64,000 bases of DNA, taken from the NCBI GenBank assembly GCA_034112445.1, contig JAWUVI010000008.1, positions 40,297 to 104,296 on the forward strand, in the 5' to 3' direction. This document shows positions 9,499 to 20,800 of the stretch, piece after piece. The notes under the pieces are model-generated. The model saw nothing but the letters and a program-made list of their open reading frames with translations. It did no database searches and had not been told where the DNA came from. The stretch's first letter is position 1; the number at the start of each line of letters is the position of its first letter. Both the position numbers and the translations under genes were made by a program. Source of the DNA: Pelagadaptatus sp034112445. GTDB lineage: Bacteria; Pseudomonadota; Gammaproteobacteria; Pseudomonadales; Cellvibrionaceae.

Positions 9499-10536
9499 TT
9501 AAAATTGTTTTAAGAACTTCAAATCATTCTCAAAAAACAAGCGCAAATCATTAACGCCATATCGCAACATGGCCAAGCGCTCTACACCCATACCAAAAGC
9601 AAATCCGGTGTATGTTTCGGTATCAACCCCACTGGCCTTGAACACGTTTGGATGAACCATGCCGCAACCCATAACCTCTAACCAGCCGGTATGACTGCAA
9701 ACACGCCAACCTTCACCGCCACAGTTAGTACACTGTATATCCACTTCGGCAGATGGTTCCGTAAAAGGGAAATACGAGGGCCTGAAGCGTACTGGGACAT
9801 CGGCCTCAAAAAACGCTTTAAGAAACTGATCGACGGTGCCCTTCAAATCAGCAAAGCTGATATTTTTATCGACAACTAAACCTTCAACCTGATGAAACAT
9901 TGGTGTATGAGTCAAATCAGAGTCGCAACGATATACCCGACCAGGGCAAATTATACGAATCGGCGGCTCTTTGTTTTCCATTGTACGAACTTGCACCGGC
10001 GATGTGTGAGTTCTTAACACGTAAGCACCAGCCGTATTTTTATAGTCATCTACATCAACATAAAAAGTATCATGCATAGCACGAGCTGGATGATGGGCTG
10101 GAATATTCAAGGCTTCAAAGTTGTGATAGTCATCCTCTATCTCTGGACCTTCTTCAACCGCATAACCTACAGCGGCAAATATACTTTCAATGCGCTGCAA
10201 GGTTTTCGTAACAGGATGCAAACCACCATTAGTTTGGCCACGACCAGGCAAGGTCACATCGATGGTTTCACTGGCCAGCTTGGCGTTAACGGCAGCCTGT
10301 TCCATAGCTTGCTTACGAGTATTGATCTGCTCTTGAACTTGCTGTTTAGCCTTGTTGATTTCAGCTCCAGCCGCTGGTCGCTCTTCAGCTGATAGCTTAC
10401 CTAAACCTTTCAAAAGCCCAGTCAGCTGGCCTTTTTTTCCAAGGTACTCAACACGCACATGATCTAGACCGGCTAAATCCTCTGCGCTATTAATCAGTTG
10501 AAGCGCTTCTTCTGTAAGCGCTGCTAGGTTTTCCAT
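9499..10536 (-). CDS. pheS: Phenylalanyl-tRNA synthetase alpha subunit
   Basis: This is the 345-residue catalytic alpha subunit, a class II synthetase that charges tRNA-Phe. An N-terminal coiled coil (residues 1-90) is followed by motif 1 (GLHPVTKTLQRIESIFAAVG), motif 2 (IICPGRVYRCDSDLTHTPMFHQ) and motif 3 (FAFGMGVERLAMLRYGVNDL). No pheM-like leader peptide is visible. The hairpin between rplT and pheS could act as a terminator or partial attenuator. Confidence 0.97.
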   Translation of the reverse strand: MENLAALTEEALQLINSAEDLAGLDHVRVEYLGKKGQLTGLLKGLGKLSAEERPAAGAEINKAKQQVQEQINTRKQAMEQAAVNAKLASETIDVTLPGRGQTNGGLHPVTKTLQRIESIFAAVGYAVEEGPEIEDDYHNFEALNIPAHHPARAMHDTFYVDVDDYKNTAGAYVLRTHTSPVQVRTMENKEPPIRIICPGRVYRCDSDLTHTPMFHQVEGLVVDKNISFADLKGTVDQFLKAFFEADVPVRFRPSYFPFTEPSAEVDIQCTNCGGEGWRVCSHTGWLEVMGCGMVHPNVFKASGVDTETYTGFAFGMGVERLAMLRYGVNDLRLFFENDLKFLKQF

Positions 10537-10643
10537 TTAAACATCCTAATTTTATTGATTCAGCACTGATTAAAGCTATGTGTGCACTGAGAGAGCCGCT
10601 CCTGCGCGTCCTGCGCTCGCGGCATACCGTACATCCTGTACAT

Positions 10644-10680
10644 AAAAAAGGGAGGCGCCGAACTAACAGCGCCTCCCTTT
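10644..10680 (-). terminator. Hairpin terminator between rplT and pheS
   Basis: The stem GGGAGGCGC (10650-10658) pairs with GCGCCTCCC (10669-10677) around a ten-base loop. Read on the minus strand it is followed by a T run (A run 10644-10649). It lies 33 bases past the rplT stop. Readthrough into pheST is possible. Confidence 0.82.
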
Positions 10681-10712
10681 CAATACATTCAAAAATGAAC
10701 GTATTTTAGCAA

Positions 10713-11069
10713 TTACGCTATTGCAGCTTTTGCTTGAGCAACTACTGCAGCAAACGCAACTTTATCGTGTACAGCTAAATCAGCTAGAACGCGACGATCC
10801 AATTCGATATTGGCTTTCTTCAGACCAGCAATCAAGCGGCTGTAGCTCATGCCTTCGACACGAGATTGAGCGTTGATACGAGTGATCCATAAAGAACGGA
10901 AGTTACGTTTTTTAACACGACGGTCACGATATGCGTATTGACCGGCTTTGATGACAGCTTGCTTAGCAACACGAAAAACACGTGAACGTGCTCCGTAATA
11001 ACCTTTTGCAGCTTTTAAAACTTTCTTGTGACGGCGACGCGCTTCTACACCACGTTTTACTCGAGCCAT
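10713..11069 (-). CDS. rplT: 50S ribosomal protein L20
   Basis: The 118-residue L20 begins MARVKRGVEARRRHKKVLK and contains the GYYGARSRVFRVAKQAVIKA and YRDRRVKKRNFRSLWITRIN blocks, with a normal C-terminus. L20 binds 23S rRNA early in assembly and in enterobacteria represses rpmI-rplT translation. It is 55 bases downstream of rpmI. Confidence 0.97.
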   Translation of the reverse strand: MARVKRGVEARRRHKKVLKAAKGYYGARSRVFRVAKQAVIKAGQYAYRDRRVKKRNFRSLWITRINAQSRVEGMSYSRLIAGLKKANIELDRRVLADLAVHDKVAFAAVVAQAKAAIA

Positions 11070-11124
11070 TATATTATCCTCTCAAAATTTGTTTGACTGT
11101 ACGGCGATTTTTCTAAGTGAAAAA

Positions 11125-11319
11125 TCAGTCGTGACGTAGCATATGCTTGATTGCAGGAACATCGGCAGCATCAACGAGACTGGTACCACGCAACTGACGC
11201 TTACGCTTAGTTGTCATTTTTGTAAGGATGTGGCTTTTGTTACATGATTTACGCTTATAACCAGCACCTGTTTTTTTGAAGCGCTTAGCAGCGCCACTAT
11301 GTACTTTAGCTTTTGGCAT
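11125..11319 (-). CDS. rpmI: 50S ribosomal protein L35
   Basis: This 64-residue basic protein begins MPKAKVHSGAAKRFKKTGAG and ends KHMLRHD, matching L35 in length and sequence. It lies in the usual infC-rpmI-rplT order. The 180-base gap to infC could hold the L20 translational operator, but I did not resolve its structure. Confidence 0.97.
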   Translation of the reverse strand: MPKAKVHSGAAKRFKKTGAGYKRKSCNKSHILTKMTTKRKRQLRGTSLVDAADVPAIKHMLRHD

Positions 11320-11500
11320 GAGAATTCTCTCGGTTAAGTGTTTAAAAAATACTTTGTAAAACTTCTATTTAACCTCATCACGAACACAACGAAGCAATCT
11401 TTCAATTACTGCGTCACCTTTTCAGGCAACTCGTCATGACATTAAAAGTAGAAACTTTCAAAGCGCCATAATAAAGTCATCTAGGCAGCTAAAAGCCCGA

Positions 11501-12040
11501 TCACTTATTCTTTTTGGGAGCAATAGTCATTAACAGCTGCCGACCTTCCATTTTCGGATACTGTTCAACTGTGCCGTACTCTGCAAGATCCACTTCGATG
11601 CGTTTCATCATCTCCATACCTAACTCTTGATGAGCCATTTCACGTCCACGATAACGTAATGTCACCTTGGCTTTGTCCCCATCTTCCAGAAAACGTATAA
11701 GATTGCGAAGCTTGATCTTATAGTCTCCGATATCCGTCCCTGGTCGAAATTTAATTTCTTTAATTTGCTGCTGCTTTTGTTTCTTTTTAGCAGCGGCTTT
11801 AGTCTTCTTAAGCTCAAACAAATGCTTACCATAATCCATAATTTTACAGACTACTGGCGTTGAATCGGGAACAATTTCTACCAGATCAAGCGATAATTTT
11901 TGCGCTTGTTCCATTGCTTCTGCGATGGCCACAACACCTACTTGCTCTCCATCGGCTCCGATCAAGCGGACTTCCGCGGCTTCAATTTGATCGTTAATCG
12001 CCGCTTTTTTGGAACGTCCTTTCGTATTTTCTTTATTAAT
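11501..12040 (-). CDS. infC: Translation initiation factor IF-3, ATT start
   Basis: IF-3 binds the 30S subunit and proofreads initiator tRNA and start codons. A start-codon search restricted to common codons would begin at 11965 and lose the N-terminus. The reading frame continues upstream to ATT at 12040, preceded by AGGAG (12050-12054), giving 179 residues starting NKENTKGRSKKAAINDQIEA after the initiator. This matches the known autoregulatory AUU start of enterobacterial infC. Core blocks are CKIMDYGKHLFE, EIKFRPGTDIGDYKIKLRNL and TLRYRGREMAHQELG. Confidence 0.93.
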   Translation of the reverse strand: MNKENTKGRSKKAAINDQIEAAEVRLIGADGEQVGVVAIAEAMEQAQKLSLDLVEIVPDSTPVVCKIMDYGKHLFELKKTKAAAKKKQKQQQIKEIKFRPGTDIGDYKIKLRNLIRFLEDGDKAKVTLRYRGREMAHQELGMEMMKRIEVDLAEYGTVEQYPKMEGRQLLMTIAPKKNK

Positions 12041-12091
12041 GGTTGTTATCTCCTAGCTTTATCCCCGCCTCTTGGCTCAAGGGATTTTAAA

Positions 12092-12115
12092 TTGGTTGAT
12101 AGGTTAATCAACCAA
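12092..12115 (-). other. Stem-loop in the thrS-infC gap
   Basis: Nine-base arms TTGGTTGAT (12092-12100) and ATCAACCAA (12107-12115) surround a six-base loop. It lies 52 bases upstream of the infC start on the transcript. There is no T run, so it is more likely an mRNA structure than a terminator. Confidence 0.5.
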
Positions 12116-12195
12116 CACCGTCACTACAAAAACTCTGTCTATATATCCTGATATATATTGGCGTATAAATACCTCAATACACATCTCACTATAAA

Positions 12196-12285
12196 TAGTT
12201 CCACTACTTTAAGTAGTTTTACTGTTCAAAATAGTTTTACTGTTCAAAATAGCTTCACTACTCAAAATAGTTTTACTGCCCTGCC
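12196..12285. repeat. Five-unit 18-bp tandem repeat at the end of thrS
   Basis: Five consecutive 18-base units start at 12196, 12214, 12232, 12250 and 12268. The units at 12214 and 12232 are identical (TAGTTTTACTGTTCAAAA). The last unit overlaps the thrS stop codon and the final codons of thrS. The others fill the intergenic space before infC. Confidence 0.85.
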
Positions 12286-14219
12286 GACTCGATTTCTGAC
12301 AAATTAATCCGACCTCGGCGCTGTACATCGGCAGCCAAATGATTGGAAAATTCATCTAAAGTCATGGATCCTAGGTCTTCACCACCTCGGGTACGGACGT
12401 TAACAGTCTCACTTTCAACTTCTTTATCACCCACGATGAGCAAATAAGGAATCTTCTGAATTGTGTGCTCGCGGATTTTAAAGCCGATCTTCTCATTTCT
12501 CAAGTCTGAAATGGCTCTAAAGCGCCTATATTTCAAGGTTTCTTCAACTCTTTTCGCATATTCCGCCTGTTTGTCGGTAATATTAATAACAATGGCTTGC
12601 TCAGGAGCCAACCAAGCAGGAAAAGAGCCCTCGTAATTTTCAATCAAAATACCAATAAAACGCTCAAATGAACCCAAAATTGCACGATGTAACATCACCG
12701 GAGTTTGGCGACTGCCGTCTTCAGCAACATACTGAGCGTCTAAACGACCCGGCATTGAAAAATCTACCTGGATTGTTCCACACTGCCATACTCGACCAAG
12801 GCAATCTTTTAATGAGAATTCAATTTTAGGGCCGTAAAAAGCACCTTCACCCGGCAAATATTCAAAGGCTAGACCTTTAGCATCTAGAGCATCAGCCAAA
12901 GCTTGTTCCGCCTTATCCCAATCTTCATCACTGCCAACTCGCTCTTCTGGACGAGTAGACAAACGAATGATGACATCATTAAAACCAAAGTCAGCGTAAA
13001 CGCTATAAAGAAGATCCGTAAATACAGACACCTCGTCTTGGATCATACTTTCTGAACAAAAAATATGCGCATCATCTTGAGTGAAACCACGAACGCGCAT
13101 CAATCCCTGTAATGTGCCAGAAGCTTCATTGCGATGACAGCTACCAAACTCAGCCAAACGCAACGGTAAATCTCGGTAACTTTTTAAGCCTTGATTAAAC
13201 ACTTGAACATGACATGGGCAGTTCATTGGTTTTACCGCATAATCACGGTGCTCAGAATGAACCGTAAACATGTTCTCCCGAAACTTATCCCAGTGACCTG
13301 AACGTTCCCAAAGAGTACGATCTACGATCAACGGCGTTTTGATTTCTTGGTAGCCATTATCACGCTGAATGCGGCGCATGTATTCTTCAACCGTGGCATA
13401 AATAGTCCAACCTTTCGGATGCCAAAACACCATACCGGGCGCTTCTTCTTGCAGGTGAAAATAATTAAACTTTTTCCCTAATTTGCGATGATCGCGTTTC
13501 GTTGCTTCTTCTAAAAAATTTAAATGGGCTTTTAGCTTTTTCTTATCAGCAAAGGCCGTTCCGTAAACACGCTGCAGCATTTTATTATCTGAGTCACCAC
13601 GCCAATAAGCGCCGTTGATCGTCATCAATTTGAAATGCTGACAAAACTTCATGTTAGGTACATGCGGGCCACGGCACATATCCACGTACTCTTCGTGGTA
13701 ATACAAGCCTGGCTGAGAATCTTTTGGGACGTTCTGATCTAAAATTTCAGTTTTATAAATTTCACCACGCTCAGCAAAAATATCGCGAGCTTCTTGCCAA
13801 GACACATTCTTTTTTACAACATCATAATTCGTCTTGGCCAATTCCAACATACGCTTTTCAAGCGCTGCCATATCATCATCTGTTAGCTTGTGATCAAGAT
13901 CGACATCGTAGTAAAAACCATTTTCGATGGTTGGCCCAATCGCCATTTTCACATCTGGCCACAATTGTTTAATGGCATGGCCCAATAAATGCGCACACGA
14001 ATGACGCAAAATCTCTAATCCATCGTCATCTTTAGCTGTGAAAATAGTAACTTCGGCATTTTCAGAAATCAGATCATGGGCATCAACCCGTTCACCATTA
14101 ACACGACCAGCAATGGTCGCCTTAGCTAAACCGGGACCTATATCAGAGGCAATATCAAAAACAGAAACAGGATGATCGAACTCGCGTGTGGAGCCATCGG
14201 GAAGAGTAATAACGGGCAT
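12273..14219 (-). CDS. thrS: Threonyl-tRNA synthetase
   Basis: The 648-residue class II synthetase has an N-terminal TGS domain (MPVITLPDGSTREFDHPVSV). The editing domain carries the zinc-type HxxxH motif HSCAHLLGHAIKQ. Catalytic motifs include NCPCHVQVFNQGLKSYRDLP, FGSCHRNEASGTLQGLMRVRGF and HRAILGSFERFIGILIE, followed by the anticodon-binding domain (AEYAKRVEETLKYRRFRA). Length is normal. It precedes infC by 232 bases on the same strand, the classic thrS-infC order. Confidence 0.97.
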   Translation of the reverse strand: MPVITLPDGSTREFDHPVSVFDIASDIGPGLAKATIAGRVNGERVDAHDLISENAEVTIFTAKDDDGLEILRHSCAHLLGHAIKQLWPDVKMAIGPTIENGFYYDVDLDHKLTDDDMAALEKRMLELAKTNYDVVKKNVSWQEARDIFAERGEIYKTEILDQNVPKDSQPGLYYHEEYVDMCRGPHVPNMKFCQHFKLMTINGAYWRGDSDNKMLQRVYGTAFADKKKLKAHLNFLEEATKRDHRKLGKKFNYFHLQEEAPGMVFWHPKGWTIYATVEEYMRRIQRDNGYQEIKTPLIVDRTLWERSGHWDKFRENMFTVHSEHRDYAVKPMNCPCHVQVFNQGLKSYRDLPLRLAEFGSCHRNEASGTLQGLMRVRGFTQDDAHIFCSESMIQDEVSVFTDLLYSVYADFGFNDVIIRLSTRPEERVGSDEDWDKAEQALADALDAKGLAFEYLPGEGAFYGPKIEFSLKDCLGRVWQCGTIQVDFSMPGRLDAQYVAEDGSRQTPVMLHRAILGSFERFIGILIENYEGSFPAWLAPEQAIVINITDKQAEYAKRVEETLKYRRFRAISDLRNEKIGFKIREHTIQKIPYLLIVGDKEVESETVNVRTRGGEDLGSMTLDEFSNHLAADVQRRGRINLSEIESAGQ

Positions 14220-14354
14220 GGTGAATCCTATGCTTCAGTGGTCACCCCTACAATGGGCAACATGATGTGTGTGAAATAGAGCTAGAAAAATTAAAGCGGA
14301 ATTATGGGGGAGAGAGACAACTCAAGCAAGCAAAAGCCTTACTAAATCAATACA

Positions 14355-14822
14355 TTATGAGTCGCAAGGGACAACAACCTCAGGATTAAATCGAAGTGCG
14401 TTGGGGTCTAAGGTATATTCTAACGTCCATTTTTTTCTTGGGTGGTATGGTGCGTGAACTGGGACATCGGCAACTGTGCCGGCAAACTGCCCATCAAGGA
14501 TTTCAACTTGGACCCGAAGAAAGTGACCGGCTGACCCGTTAGCTGCCTGAAAGAAACGGTATAACTGTACACGCGAGCCAGCCCCAACAACTCCTAGCTT
14601 TTCAACATCTGCACCAAAGCTCCTTATATTTTCATCAGCAATAACTCTACTTCCAGCATACATACCAATCTCATTAGAATTTCTAGAAAATAACACCAAC
14701 TCTCGAACCAACCTTTTACACTCTCCTTTACGCTCACTATGCACAACTTCCGGCATAGAAATACAACCCCCACACAACACAACAAATGACAAAAAAGCTA
14801 ATTTACTCCCCTTGAAATTCAT
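14355..14822 (-). CDS. Small lipoprotein, candidate immunity partner of the upstream exoprotein
   Basis: The product is about 155 residues with no family I recognise. I choose ATG 14822 (MNFKGSKLAFLSFVVLCGGC) because it gives a short basic N-region, a hydrophobic helix and a lipobox-like CGGC. An upstream start at 14855 would spoil the signal sequence. The mature part is probably beta-rich (VQLYRFFQAANGSAGHFLRV, WTLEYTLDPNALRFNPEVVV). It overlaps the 3' end of the large exoprotein gene by 20 bases, implying coupled translation. By analogy with contact-dependent inhibition loci, it could protect the periplasm or membrane from the toxin domain; that role is inference. Confidence 0.6.
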   Translation of the reverse strand: MNFKGSKLAFLSFVVLCGGCISMPEVVHSERKGECKRLVRELVLFSRNSNEIGMYAGSRVIADENIRSFGADVEKLGVVGAGSRVQLYRFFQAANGSAGHFLRVQVEILDGQFAGTVADVPVHAPYHPRKKWTLEYTLDPNALRFNPEVVVPCDS

Positions 14823-17800
14823 CCCACACCCTTTTGTACTCTGGAACGGCTTCATATCGATGATTTAAGTTTAAGATATCCCAACTACTCGGACTATCCA
14901 CGCTATTTTTGCCTGCCCTCAAAGCATTGATTATATTACCACCACAAATACCATCCCTTTCTCCACACAAGCTCACAGAACCCGCAACAGGGTAATCAAA
15001 CAAAGGTAACGATAAAGTAATTGCATCGCTGATCAACCCCTGACGCAATAAATTATTCACTCGCCATGCCCCTAAACTATGTCCAATCATCGAGCCTGAA
15101 TAGTCATCGTCCACAACCTCTTGAGAAATAGCATCTAAGTACGCCTGAGCATTTAATACAGTATCATTTAAATCCCAAAAAACACCAAAACTTGATCCAT
15201 AGTTTTTTAACAATCCACTTTCGTCTCTTGACAAAAAACCTTCTAACGATTTTTTGTTTTTATCATAAGTAGTCCCCGCTACCTCCCTCCCAACAAACGA
15301 ATTAACCATCAAAATCAAATTCAACTCTTCCGACGTCAATCCCATTTTTTCAGCCTGCCGAGATATTTCTTCTCTTGCAACATACTGAATGGTTTCCCCA
15401 ATACCATTCTGAAAAACACTGGCTATATCTCCCCCAAAATTATTAGACGTAAAAGCCAATAGTTTACCCACTTCAGGATCTACTGCTGATGCCGCCATCA
15501 AAGCAATATCGCTAGTGGTGTATTGTGTTTTTACCGGTCCAGTTAGACCAAATCCTGCGCTTGTTGCAGCCATAGCAATAGACTTGACGGTTTCACTTGA
15601 TCCCAAATCATCAAAGACAGCACCAATATCGCCTTTGTTGTTAGCAAAACTTATGGTGGCCTGCGAAGCTAACGACGCCACAGCGGCATTAGACGCGGCA
15701 ATACCAGCCGTTGATGATGCACCAGTTAATGCTGCACCTGCGCCGGCTGTTCCAGCTCCTGCTGTTAATACGGTTACAACAATAACAATGGCTAAAGAAG
15801 CAATCTCTGTGAGCCCCTCTGACTCATAATCCCACTGCTCATGCGCTTCAGCAATCTTTTGCCAATCAACATCACCTCGATCTTGCAACTCAGACATCCA
15901 TAGTAGGTCTGGGTTTTCTTGGCTTAATTTGCTGAGTGCTTGCTTGAGGTTTTGACCTTGCTCACCCTCACGGTACTGAACCAGAATGCCTTGTTTGGCG
16001 GTGATACTGATGTCGCCTTCGGCGCTTATCTCAGTGTGTTTTACGGTTTCATCAACAGCCCCTTCACCCTCTTGATACTGCCATACGGTGGTGGAACCTT
16101 CGCCTTCTTCGCTGTAGTTTTCAGTGTCGGTTGCCGTTAAAAAGTTAATCGCTCCGTCTTCACTTTTTATTGTTGTATCACCACCGCTTACAAACAGTGC
16201 GGCCTCAAGAGTGAGATCGTCTTTGGCGTTAAGGATGAGATCATTTCCGGCGGTTAGGGTGCTACTACGATGAGTAACTTGAGACGCTTCAGTTTTGAGT
16301 TCACTTTCACTGTACGAAGCTGAACCATGAGTTTCTAGTAAAGTGCCATAGCCCCAACTGGTATCATCTTCTTCGTGGCTTTCTTGATGTGACTCAGTGG
16401 CACTGAGTATTTGAATACGCTCTTGAGCTTCTAAGTTTAAATTATTACCCGCCTCTAAATCTGATCCAACGATAGCAATATCCTGCGCAGCATCAACATG
16501 TAAATCGTTACCGGCTGTTATATCGCTGGCCACATTGGTTTTATCGTTGATGTCATCTTTTTCTAGGTGTTTTTCATAACCACCCGCACTGAGGCTTATA
16601 CCACCCTCTTCTTCATAATGAGTATAACGAGACTCGTCAGTACCACTAACGATATTGACGCTCTTACCAGCTTCTATCTCAACATCGTTTGCGGCTTCTA
16701 CACCACTGGCAACAATGTTGATATTGCCGCCCGAAGTTAAGACCGTATCACCTGCACTTTTACTGTTGGAACCGACATTACGCTGTTCGTATTTTTGGGT
16801 ACTCGATGAACTGTTTTTCAGCCCCCCAAAACTAGACTTAGATTCATGATGACTGTAATCATAAATTTCTTGCGCGGATACAATGCTTACTTCATCACCG
16901 GCATAAAAACTGATATCACCACCTGCATTTAAGCTGCTGCCTTTAACCAGCACATCATTGTTTAATGCCGCAACACTCAAATCACCCTGAGCCGATAATT
17001 CGCTGGCTACATTGGTGGTTTGATAAAGCTCGGTAGTTTCAGATTTACGGCTTCCAAACGAGCCTTTTCTATCGTCGTGCACATACACATAATGCTCATC
17101 GGTAACCGAGGCGATATCGACTTTGCCTCCCGCAACTATGTCTAAATTACCTTTGGAACTTACTTGGCTGCCGTGAATACCTATATCGTTATTAGCGTAT
17201 AAACCTAAATCATCTTCTGTACTGACCTGAGAGCCGGAGTGACGGGTATCGTCGCGAACATTATTATTGTTGTCCGCTCGGCGTTCACGATCCGCCACCG
17301 ATTCGATTTTCATATCGCCACCAGCTTGCAATAAGCCATCGCCACCAGAAGTTAATGTAGAGGCTTGATTAATGATGTCTTGCCCAGCTTGCAGGGTTAA
17401 ATCTTCGCTGGCGCTGATGGTGCTGGATGCACTCACATTGGTGGTAATAAAATCGCCATCGCGTTTACTGGTTTGCTCCACATCACGCTTATTGGTGATG
17501 TTATTGCCAGCCAATAGCGTGACATTGCGACCCTCAATGACACTGCCGCCGGAGTTTTCAATTGAAGCTCCGGAACTAAGAACAATGTCTCGACCAGTGA
17601 TGCTTGAATGGCTTTGATTGTTGATATCCCCTCCAGCAAGAATAGTGGTATCCAATCCCGATATGGTTGAGCCTTGAATGTTGTTGATATCATCATTGGC
17701 CACAACAAACAGGTCTTGCCCAACAGCAAGGGTTGATTGTTGCTGGCTTACCGATACTTTCCGATCAACCGTTTCAATATCTTCTGGCGTGTATTGATCT

Positions 17801-20800
17801 AAGGATAATTTTGCCACCGGCGCGGAGACAGCAGCTTGATGTTGAGTAGATCCTACGGCAATACCCATTGGTGTAAGCTGATTTGGTAACGTTCTTTTAA
17901 TTAAGGCGCGCTTAGTGGTCGTGGCTACATCATCACGATTTTTCAAATTAAGCGTACCGCCCAAATTCATATCCGCAGCACCCGCAACGGTGACACGAGA
18001 GGTAACTAGGGATACATCACGACCGGTTTTCAGTGACGTATTACCACCGATATTCAAGTGCGATTCTTGCTGCCGAACGGTTTCTGTTGTGGTTGAGATA
18101 AACTTTTCTTCAATTAACTTGCTATCACTAGTCCTCACCCTATTAGTAAGTTTACCCCCTTCCGTAACGGCATCTTCTGGCTCATACCTCTCTTTAGTTA
18201 CCTTGGTAGTTTTGTTCTCAACCGCTAAGACATTGACATCACGACCGACATCGATATCGGCAGAACCATCAATACTAACGTTAGCGCCTTTTAGAGTGAG
18301 ATCACGCCCTGTAGTAATTTGAACGTCACCACCGACAAACACTGAAGCATTGTTACGTCGCTCGGTTTTGGTATTGGTGTGATACACACCATTTTTCTGA
18401 TCTTGATCGTAGCTAGATTGATAATCCGACTCAGCCTGAGTAGACACAATATTGAAGTCGCGACCGGCACTAAATTCAGCACTTCCATCCGAGATAACAG
18501 CCGATCCCAACACCTGTATATCCCGAACCGCGTTGAGAGACAAACTATTACCGGCAATAATATCTCCCTTCTCTTTATTAATAATATCGCCTTGCTGAGC
18601 TGACAAAGACACCTCATTACCAGCTATCCAACCACCTTGGTTGATGATGTCGATTTTGGCATTGAGTGAGAGCTTCTCAAAAGCGTCTATCTCACCATGA
18701 TTGGTGATGCGTCCGTCACTGTTGAGCTGGATATTTTTAGCCACCAGAGAACTGCCTTCAATCCCCATATTGTTGTCGCCCGCCAGATACAGCACCGGCA
18801 CCAATACCGTTTCACCATTAACTACCTTCTCTTCCAACCAAACAATGTCATGCACTAGGGCATTCACTTGATCAGCGGTTAGCGCAACACCCAATGAGAG
18901 TTGTAAACTTTGTTGCTGGGCAGCGGCACTGTCCATTAGGTAACGCAGCTGCTGAGTATCTGATGTGAACACGTCGTGTAAAAAACGGTTGCCGGTAGTT
19001 TGGGTGATCGCCTTACGAATTAGACGGTTTTCATAAAAGCCATCACCTAAACGTTTGGTTTCTTGATCGGGGTCTAAACCAAGCAAATCTAATAAATAAT
19101 CACTGCCAATGGTGTTAACGTAACGCGCCACTGAAGCATTGGTTGAGATTAAAGTATTCATGTTACCGGTAGCGGGGTCAGTGTAGTCATATGAATAGCT
19201 AAACAGACTGCCTGTTGGTTCTGTTATGTCCACTTCAACTCGGACATAATCAGAACCTTCGGGTAAATCCAACCAAGCACTAAACGGATCGGCTATTACG
19301 AGGTTTAAATCAGTAACGATTTCCGGTTCAGCTGAGCCACCTTCTGGAGATTGAGGTAGTACGACATCGGGGATAATTAAGTCATCGTAATACCCAACAT
19401 CTTCATAGCCATTACTGATAGAGGTTGTGGCATTAATGGTGAGATCATTACCGGCCAGAATGTAACCTTCATAAAAAACATAGGCCACCTGAAAATCACC
19501 ATTAAAGACCTCATACTCCCATACATCTTCCAGCCAAGACTCATTCTCTAGGCTCCAATCACCTCGGCCGGGCATAGTCACCACACGTGTAATGTTGGTA
19601 AAAAAACCAACATTAGCCGTAATATTATTGGCCGTATTAATGAAGCCGCCTTCGTTGCGAAACGAACCGGCGGTAACGTTTAAATCATTCCCCACATAAA
19701 CTTCGGGTTCACGGGTGCTGGGTAGAAACACATCCACCAAATTTTGATAAGCGCCCTCAATAGCTTGCGACGGATTACTCCAATCAGACGGATCATCCCA
19801 GTCTTGATAGACGTAGGTTATTGCCTCAGCCGCCAACCAAGCATCCTCCCAGGTTGTGTCATTCGGCATACCATACCAATCAGCTGGACTTATAGTCCAT
19901 CCACAGACGCTATCGCCCCGACTGCACTCTACCGAGTTATCGATCACATCAATACCATCACGACGGTTAATGAAGTTTTGGGCATGCACGGTTAAATCAT
20001 TAAAGCTCTCCAAGGTAGCGGATACATTAAGTACATCTTGTGCAGCACTGCCTAAGCTATCACCAGCAATAACAATATCTTCTAGCCCAAAAATATCACT
20101 GCGTCGGTTGAGAATATTTTGACCATATAAATTCATATCACCCACCGAAAACAAAACACCGCCAGTTTCAGGGGTTACGCTGTTGTAGTTTTCAATGGCA
20201 TCAAGCGCTGTCAGCGTCAATGTGTCGCCACCACCCAAAACCCCTCTATTGAAAATATTGTCAGCATTAATAGACAGTGCACCGTCTGACGTAAATTCAC
20301 CGCTGCTAATAAAATCTTCAATCAGCTGTACGTCAAGCGTGCCAAAGCTCTGAATTTGCGCGTCAATCGCATTGATTAAATTGCTGGAAGTCACCTCTAA
20401 ACCGTTTTCAGCAATCGTCAAACCGTTATTCGTTATCGTACCTGAGGCAACTACCGAGGTGTTATTAGCAGAATAAGACGTGCCATTTAAGGTAATGTCA
20501 GCAGAGTCACTTTCAAGAATGAGATCATGGCCAGCAATGGTCTTATTGATAACCAAAGAGCCGTCAGCACGAAGTATCATATCTCCAGTACTGGACGCCA
20601 TTTCTCCCAGCATATTAACGCCAACACCAGCCTCGGTTCCGACCATAAAAATTTGATTAGCGTACATCCCTCCCAGCGCCGCGACATCCAAAGCAAAATT
20701 GGGTTGACCAGTGCCACCTGCATTGGACGTGATGTTGAGATCGGAATAATCAATGTCATTGCGACCGGCAATCAAATTTAAGTCTTTAGCGTAAACTTGC

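Noticed and set aside
12092..12115. Hairpin in the infC leader as a terminator
   Set aside because: There is no T run, and the stem is AT-rich and lies inside a probable thrS-infC transcript.
17915..18322. Several plus-strand frames of 60-135 codons opposite the exoprotein gene
   Set aside because: The repeated, biased codons of the beta-helix region create open antisense frames; none has a ribosome site or a recognisable product.
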